Shown here one piece after another: positions 59,488 to 64,000 of a stretch of DNA of 64,000 bases. The first letter of the stretch is position 1. Every line of letters starts with the position of its first letter. The stretch covers positions 1 to 64,000 of the forward strand of contig SVMT01000011.1 of assembly GCA_015067305.1 (NCBI GenBank), read 5' to 3'. The DNA comes from Oscillospiraceae bacterium (GTDB lineage: Bacteria; Bacillota; Clostridia; Oscillospirales; UBA644). Made by a program: the position numbers and the translations under genes. The notes beneath the pieces are model-generated. The model saw only the letters and a program-made list of their open reading frames with translations. It was not told where the DNA came from and made no database searches.

Positions 59488-60258
59488 TTAAACAACGCCG
59501 CCGAGATAAATATACACAGCAAAAACAATACCTGCCCCCATTGCAAGGCTTACGGCAGATAAAAGAACTTCACCCAAGCGGGATATTCCCGAAACAAGGT
59601 CTCCCATCATGGTATCTCTTATGGCATTTGTCATTGCAAGTCCCGGAAGATAAGGAAGTATTCCGCCGACAATTATGGACTCGATATTTCCCATTGAAAA
59701 AATCGCAACGGAACACGCCGCAAACATGGCAACAACAAAACCGACAACAAGATTTGACGTGAAATTATATATATAAGTTCTTTTAAAATATATCAGTATC
59801 GTCTGGACAGCACTGCTTGCAAGAAAAGCAATTACAGAATCGAATAAAGAACCTTCAAAAAGCAAGGCAAAAAACAGAGATGAAATACCTGTAAAAAGGA
59901 CAAGAAAAAACTTATTGATCGGTTTCATGTTATTCAGTTCGTCGAGCGCAGTCAAAGCGCCTTCCTCGTCAAGCTCCCCTGAAACAAATCTTCTTGATAT
60001 CTTATTTATTTCATTCAGTTTATTAAGGTCTATACTGCGTTTTTTTATACGCTTGACCGATGAAGATTGAGGCTCACCGTTTATTTCGGCTGAAACGATA
60101 ATTCCTGTAGGCAGAGCAAGCACGTCCGCATCAATACCTGCGGAAGAACAAATAAAACGAACTGTTTCTTCTGCACGGAAGGTCTCCCCACCGTTTTCAA
60201 GGGTCAGAACCCCTGCATGACACGCAAGTTTGAATGCAGTGCTTTGATTACCGTCCAT
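59488..60258 (-). CDS. Threonine/serine exporter, large subunit (DUF1212)
   Basis: 256 aa. A soluble N-terminal domain (about 1-115, with KLACHAGVLTLENGGETFRAEETV in parts KLACHAGVLTLE and GETFRAEETV) is followed by five helices including LPGLAMTNAIRDTMMGDLVSG, the ThrE signature, given here as PGLAMTNAIRDTMMGDLVSG. Partner of the small subunit; together they equal one full ThrE. Confidence 0.93.
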   Translation of the reverse strand: MDGNQSTAFKLACHAGVLTLENGGETFRAEETVRFICSSAGIDADVLALPTGIIVSAEINGEPQSSSVKRIKKRSIDLNKLNEINKISRRFVSGELDEEGALTALDELNNMKPINKFFLVLFTGISSLFFALLFEGSLFDSVIAFLASSAVQTILIYFKRTYIYNFTSNLVVGFVVAMFAACSVAIFSMGNIESIIVGGILPYLPGLAMTNAIRDTMMGDLVSGISRLGEVLLSAVSLAMGAGIVFAVYIYLGGVV

Positions 60259-60406
60259 AGTTTCACCCCGATAAAAAAAATTACATTTTTATATTTCAAA
60301 TCTTATAATTATATTATACTACATGATCGCAAAAAAAGCAATAGGTATCAAAAAAATTTTGTTTTCATAATATAAAATTATGATGACAATACGGGAGGTA
60401 CTGAGC

Positions 60407-61093
60407 ATGACAGCGGAAATCAGGACAGAAAAGATAGAAGATCTCCTTTTCTGCGCTACAAAACCCGTTCTTGAGATAAAAATAGAATACCCTCAGATAT
60501 TCGGGAAGATCGGCGGACTTTGCGAAAACAGATTCAATACATACCATTTGAATACCGCAGCAAAAATAAATAAGTATACACGGACGGAAATATACAAAGA
60601 AGCAACAGCAGCTTACAAAAACAGCGAAAAGACAGGATTCCCTTTCAATTTTATGATATATGAAAGGACAGTTCAGGTTTCATGTAACAACGAAAACATT
60701 ATTTCACTTTTTTCCGATACATTTCAATATGAAGGAGGACCTCATGGAATGACCGCAAGAACATCTGAAACAAGGACGACAAAAGACGGAAGCATTTTGC
60801 CGCTGGGAAGCTTTTTCATAAAAGGATTCCACTATGTCAAATACATACAGGAAGAGATCTCAACACAAATTTCCTCAGATCTGGAAACAGAAGACAGCGT
60901 ATACTATAAAAATGCGCCCGAAAGGAGCAAACGCTTTTTCAATGAAAAACGCTATTACCTTTCGGACACGGGTTTTATTTTCTTTTATCCGTCATATTCC
61001 CTTGCGCCGTATTATGCAGGAATAAGACTTTTTGAGGTTCCATTTGAAAATTTCGGAAACAAACTGAAATATATTCCCCAGAGAATGACCTGA
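60407..61093 (+). CDS. DUF3298/DUF4163-like protein
   Basis: 228 aa from the ATG at 60407 (GGGAGG upstream); the ATG at 60380 lacks a site. No signal peptide. N-terminal DUF4163-like part (EIKIEYPQIFG, VQVSCNNENIISLFSDTFQY), the EGGPHGMTARTSETR motif with GGPHG, and a C-terminal DUF3298 part (YLSDTGFIFFYPSYSLAPYYAG). Homologous domains form the extracellular part of RsiV-type anti-sigma factors that bind lysozyme; here it stands alone without a membrane helix, so its role is unclear. Confidence 0.85.
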   Translation: MTAEIRTEKIEDLLFCATKPVLEIKIEYPQIFGKIGGLCENRFNTYHLNTAAKINKYTRTEIYKEATAAYKNSEKTGFPFNFMIYERTVQVSCNNENIISLFSDTFQYEGGPHGMTARTSETRTTKDGSILPLGSFFIKGFHYVKYIQEEISTQISSDLETEDSVYYKNAPERSKRFFNEKRYYLSDTGFIFFYPSYSLAPYYAGIRLFEVPFENFGNKLKYIPQRMT

Positions 61094-61094
61094 A

Positions 61095-62381
61095 TTATTT
61101 ATCGGAACCTTCCATTTTTTCCTGTTTCTTGCTGCAGTAAACAAGGAGAGCTGTAAGTACGAGACCTACTACCATTGTACCCAACCAGAGAAGGAAAACA
61201 GCACTCCAATTACCGCTGCCTTCAGCTCCTGCATCGGGAGCGATAAGACCTGTTACAAATGTCGCAATAGCGGCACCTACATAGATAACGCAGTCCATAG
61301 CACCTGCGATGGTGGATACACAATTATATTTTGTAAAGCTTACGGGAATAAATGTCGTAAGAACAGGGTTTGTCGCATACATAAGACCTTCAAGGAGAAT
61401 GATAAGAACAAGTACAACAAGAGGAATTACCTGACAGAAGTACAGGATCAAAGTAGCAATAACAGTTATAACATAAAGAACTGTCAGCATGAAGAAACTG
61501 TTTGCGCCTGTTCTGTTGGAGATAAACTTTGTAAGAAGAAGACCTGCAAAGTTGATAACGGGAACGATAATGAGAACTGCGATGGCAGATTCGTCTGTGA
61601 TCTTAAAGAATTCTTTGAGAAGTGTGGGGAACCATGTACCTACGCCTTCCTTTACGATACCGTGTGTAAGGCAAAGACCCATAAGAATAAGGAAGATAGC
61701 GGGCATATATTTGATCTTCAGGAATCCGAAACCGCTTTCGATCTCAGCAGAAGAACTGTCTTTCTTGACTGCGTCTGAGCTGTCTTCTTTGAAAAGAATG
61801 AACCAGACTACAACAAATACAGCAACAACAACTGCGGGAACGATGAAGATTATTCTCCAGTTAGAGAATACCATATCGAATGCTGAAGAAGAAGCCCATG
61901 CGATCATATGACCGATAACGAGAGAGAAAGAAATACCGAAACTTGCGCTCTGGAGTTTTGCACCTGTGAAGTTATTGGAGATGACTTTCATGATAGGAGC
62001 CCAAAGCATGGACTGGAAAACACCGTTCAAAGCCCACATAAGGCTGATACCGAGTGTATCGTTCATGAATGCAAGAATGAAACAGCAAAGTGAAGACATT
62101 CCGAGACCGACACCGATCATGTATTTGGGAGGGATTCTGTCACCGAGCCAACCTGAAACGAGCTGACCGATAGCATAAGTCCAGAAGAAAGACATTGTGA
62201 TGATACCTGCTTCGTCCTTGCCTATTCCGAGAGATTCGGTAATACTCGGCAAAGCAATGGAAAGATGCAGACGGTTAAGATAAGCGCAGGAATACGCTAT
62301 AAGGCAAAGAACAAAGATCAAAGTCTGCCCTGAGGTAAACTTTTCTTTGAGCTGTTTGCCTGCTGATGTGTTAGTAGACAA
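61095..62381 (-). CDS. MFS transporter, organophosphate:phosphate antiporter-like
   Basis: 428 aa, TTG start with AAGGGG. Twelve hydrophobic helices. The first motif (YLNRLHLSIALPSITESLG), WLGDRIPPKYMIG (motif A), and the loop KEDSSDAVKKDSSSAE between the halves fit the GlpT/UhpT/anion:cation symporter region of the MFS. Likely substrate is a phosphorylated or acidic small molecule such as a hexuronate or glycerol-phosphate. It converges directly on the DUF3298 gene with one base between. Confidence 0.88.
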   Translation of the reverse strand: MSTNTSAGKQLKEKFTSGQTLIFVLCLIAYSCAYLNRLHLSIALPSITESLGIGKDEAGIITMSFFWTYAIGQLVSGWLGDRIPPKYMIGVGLGMSSLCCFILAFMNDTLGISLMWALNGVFQSMLWAPIMKVISNNFTGAKLQSASFGISFSLVIGHMIAWASSSAFDMVFSNWRIIFIVPAVVVAVFVVVWFILFKEDSSDAVKKDSSSAEIESGFGFLKIKYMPAIFLILMGLCLTHGIVKEGVGTWFPTLLKEFFKITDESAIAVLIIVPVINFAGLLLTKFISNRTGANSFFMLTVLYVITVIATLILYFCQVIPLVVLVLIILLEGLMYATNPVLTTFIPVSFTKYNCVSTIAGAMDCVIYVGAAIATFVTGLIAPDAGAEGSGNWSAVFLLWLGTMVVGLVLTALLVYCSKKQEKMEGSDK

Positions 62382-62434
62382 TTATAAGACCCCTTACTAT
62401 ATTTTTCTGTATCGGCAGTTATCTGCCATCATAG

Positions 62435-62463
62435 ATTATACCATATATATGCAAAAAAAGCAA
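62435..62463 (-). promoter_or_regulatory. Promoter of MFS gene
   Basis: On the minus strand TTGCTT (62458-62463), 17-base spacer, TATAAT (62435-62440). A small hairpin GGCAG-TTAT-CTGCC lies just downstream, in the leader. Confidence 0.8.
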
Positions 62464-62546
62464 GAAAGAAAAGTGGAAATTCACACAATATTGCAAATTC
62501 AACAAAGCACACGATTAAAGACACATAAATTTCACAAGAAACAGTC

Positions 62547-62575
62547 TTGACAAATCACAAAACATATGGTATAAT
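62547..62575 (+). promoter_or_regulatory. Promoter of tRNA-Cys
   Basis: TTGACA (62547-62552), 17-base spacer, TATAAT (62570-62575): full consensus, 36 bases before the tRNA. Confidence 0.92.
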
Positions 62576-62611
62576 ATACAAGCTGAATAACAAGCAAGCA
62601 AAATTCAATAC

Positions 62612-62686
62612 GGCGTCATAGCCAAGTGGTAAGGCAGAAGTCTGCAAAACTTTTATTCCCCAGTTCAAATCTGGGTGACGCCTCCA
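62612..62686 (+). tRNA. tRNA-Cys(GCA)
   Basis: 75 nt including an encoded CCA. Acceptor GGCGTCA / TGACGCC, D-arm region TAGCCAAGTGGTAAGGC, anticodon loop CTGCAAA with anticodon GCA, T-arm CCCAG-TTCAAAT-CTGGG, discriminator T(U), as expected for tRNA-Cys. Confidence 0.97.
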
Positions 62687-62720
62687 AAAAGAAAAGTCGC
62701 GTAAGCGGCTTTTTCTTTTT
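62686..62720 (+). terminator. Terminator after tRNA-Cys
   Basis: AAAAAGAAAAGTCGC / GCGGCTTTTTCTTTTT with loop GTAA and one mismatch; long A and T tracts. Confidence 0.85.
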
Positions 62721-62774
62721 GTACTCTTCACTTTTCACTCTTCACTTTTCTCTAAACCTCCCACGCGACTTTTC
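62691..62774. repeat. Inverted repeat and 14-bp tandem repeat after tRNA-Cys
   Basis: GAAAAGTCGCGT (62691-62702) is repeated inverted at 62763-62774. Between them ACTCTTCACTTTTC occurs twice in tandem (62723-62736, 62737-62750). The stretch up to 62850 is purine- or pyrimidine-rich without a gene. This kind of TTCACTTTTCACTCTTC sequence is common between genes in related gut Clostridia as I recall. Confidence 0.6.
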
Positions 62775-62852
62775 CAGAGAAGAGATAAGAGAGAAGAGAG
62801 AAAAAACAAGGTAGCTTTTCTCCTGAGCCTTTGGCGTTTTGGTTGAAAAGCA

Positions 62853-62881
62853 TTGATTTTTAGTTGAAAATATGATATAAT
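62853..62881 (+). promoter_or_regulatory. Promoter of four-helix-bundle gene
   Basis: TTGATT (62853-62858), 17-base spacer, TATAAT (62876-62881), 26 bases before the ATG. Confidence 0.8.
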
Positions 62882-62906
62882 CATATTACAAAGCGAGGTG
62901 AAGCTA

Positions 62907-63257
62907 ATGAATAGCCCATTGCTTGAAAAATCTATGGATTTCGCAACGCAGATTGTACTTTTCTACGAAGAATTTTCAAGGAATAAAAAAGATACAACGA
63001 TTGCGAAGCAATTACTACGTTCTGCTACAAGTATAGGAGCAAACATAAACGAAGCGATTTACGGAAACAGCAAAGCAGATTTTATCTCCAAATTACATAT
63101 TTCGTTAAAAGAAACGGGCGAAAGCATTTATTGGTTGACTTTGCTAAAACGTACAAACTTGATTGTCTATGATTTTGATACCCTTATTTCTTTGGCAGAA
63201 GAGATCAAACGTATGTTAATTTCGTCCCTTAACACTGCTAAAAATAATAACAAATAA
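62907..63257 (+). CDS. Four-helix-bundle protein (S23-type)
   Basis: 116 aa from the ATG at 62907 (GCGAGGTGA upstream); a GTG at 62898 is in frame but overlaps that site. Signature of the TIGR02436/'S23' family: MDFATQIVLFYEEF, IAKQLLRSATSIGANINEAIYG, DFISKLHISLKETGESIYWLTLL. Such proteins are encoded in 23S rRNA intervening sequences and scattered elsewhere in genomes, where they form pentameric bundles of unknown role. Stands alone with promoter and terminator, next to a tRNA, which suggests a mobile passenger. Confidence 0.92.
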   Translation: MNSPLLEKSMDFATQIVLFYEEFSRNKKDTTIAKQLLRSATSIGANINEAIYGNSKADFISKLHISLKETGESIYWLTLLKRTNLIVYDFDTLISLAEEIKRMLISSLNTAKNNNK

Positions 63258-63285
63258 TTTTCAAAAACTTATCTGGACTTATGGC

Positions 63286-63331
63286 TTTCTTTCGGTATAA
63301 TGTTGTTACCACAAACCGAAAGAAATTTTTT
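63286..63331 (+). terminator. Terminator after four-helix-bundle gene
   Basis: 11-bp stem TTTCTTTCGGT / ACCGAAAGAAA with an 18-base loop, then TTTTTTG. Confidence 0.75.
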
Positions 63332-63566
63332 GTATCCGCCTGACGTATGGGTTCTACAGAATGTTTTGCAACAGGCGAATATAACGAAAAAATCAATTTC
63401 ATACAATACCGTGAAATTTGGTTAACACTTTATTAAAAATAAAATCGGCGGAGTGTTTAAATAAATCTGTGCCAATTCAGGTTATTTAATTGGTGCAAAT
63501 CTTTGTACAAAGTGTTGAAAAACCTCAAATTATGAATTCTTCTTGCTTTTTTTTATAACTTGTTAG

Positions 63567-63595
63567 TTGACAAATCAAGTTTTGTATGCTATAAT
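63567..63595 (+). promoter_or_regulatory. Promoter of substrate-binding lipoprotein gene
   Basis: TTGACA (63567-63572), 17-base spacer, TATAAT (63590-63595): full consensus. The leader to the ATG is about 130 bases and contains no gene. The stretch 63332-63566 before it shows no gene either. Confidence 0.92.
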
Positions 63596-63731
63596 AATCA
63601 CGGTCATATATTCGCATAATTCTTTTCCTATTATAATATGAATGCAGGTTCTGGCATACAACGATATAATGGAAAGGCATTTTGCGAGTAATGAGACAAA
63701 TAACTACATATTTATAATGGAGGAAATCATT

Positions 63732-64000
63732 ATGAACAAGAAAATCAGATCCAGATTCACAATGGGCTTGTGCTTCGTTATGGCAATGGTTATGTTCGTA
63801 GGTTGTGGTACAACACCCAGCGGTGTTCAGCAGGCTGATCTCAAACAGGCTGAATACAACACTACAACAGCTACAATGCCCAGCAACTGGAACGAATTTA
63901 CTTATGCAGACAACAATGATACTCAGATCATGAGTTACATTGGTTCTTCATTCTTTGACTACGACTATAAGTTCGAGAATGATAAGAAATTCAATGCTGA
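63732..64000 (+). CDS. ABC substrate-binding lipoprotein, 3' end outside window
   Basis: 89 codons visible, ATG after TGGAGGA. Signal peptide with lipobox: MNKKIRS, hydrophobic GLCFVMAMVMFVGC, lipid-bearing Cys25. The mature part begins GTTPSGVQQADLKQ, then FTYADNNDTQIMSYIGSSFFDYDY, given in parts FTYADNNDTQI and SYIGSSFFDYDY, which fits the start of family-5 (oligopeptide) binding proteins in Oscillospiraceae. A strong promoter suggests high expression. Permease and ATPase genes are expected to the right. Confidence 0.8.
   Translation, partial: MNKKIRSRFTMGLCFVMAMVMFVGCGTTPSGVQQADLKQAEYNTTTATMPSNWNEFTYADNNDTQIMSYIGSSFFDYDYKFENDKKFNA

Noticed and set aside
62723..62750. CRISPR repeat start
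   Set aside because: Two abutting 14-bp copies without spacers; simple tandem repeat.

Overview
The window looks like the chromosome of an anaerobic, plant-polysaccharide-using Clostridia species, most likely in the Oscillospiraceae/Ruminococcaceae range. The evidence is the low-GC Firmicutes gene style, the order ylxM-ffh-rpsP-khpA-rimM-trmD, a xylA/xylB cluster with two GH3 enzymes, a GH78-type enzyme, many strong TTGACA-N17-TATAAT promoters and frequent TTG starts. The species cannot be named from the sequence alone.

Positions 1-16572 are accessory DNA of an integrative element. They hold a cytosine-5 methyltransferase (cut by the left edge), a DUF4314-type protein, an excisionase-like protein, a dead integrase tail, an XRE regulator, a DUF4143 ATPase and other cargo. 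The right boundary is a 62-nt 3' fragment of a tRNA-Ser(CGA) gene at 16511-16572, which looks like a displaced attachment site. Inside is an AT-rich island (about 2160-9818) that reads as a peptide natural-product (RiPP) cluster, all on the minus strand. In transcription order it encodes a radical SAM/SPASM maturase, an acyl-carrier-like protein, two tiny Cys-rich precursors sharing C-C-N-G-x3-C-C, a subtilase fused to a P-loop maturation domain, and two ABC exporters. It resembles the clostridial CcpM/Clo7bot-type maturation systems. A palindromic box containing TACCTCAACAT lies upstream of this cluster and again upstream of the XRE regulator. Between 9819 and 13076 a module of small genes occurs twice, and most copies are broken.

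Positions 16573-38700 are ordinary chromosome: a minus-strand operon of seven genes (LMW phosphatase, GrpB-pyrophosphatase-NUDIX triple fusion, deformylase, DUF1653, glycosidase-like, SfsA, FliB-like), GH78, an M50-like protease, a tRNA-dihydrouridine synthase followed by an ECF sigma/anti-sigma pair, and a xylan/xylose operon (GH3, xylA, xylB, GH3) divergent from an AraC regulator.

Positions 39650-41690 are Rhs debris with a C-terminal toxin candidate and a small membrane protein as candidate immunity partner. Positions 41692-48336 carry rpsO-pnp (minus) and ylxM-ffh-rpsP-khpA-rimM-trmD (plus). A GH127-like gene (48349-51285) is split by about 1.4 kb of mobile-element polyvalent-protein sequence carrying two 294-bp direct repeats.

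Positions 51272-64000 hold hflX, a sugar isomerase-like gene, a PHP phosphatase, birA-bioY, a second AraC regulator, an RNA methyltransferase, a split ThrE exporter, an OPA-like MFS transporter, tRNA-Cys, a four-helix-bundle protein and the start of a substrate-binding lipoprotein.
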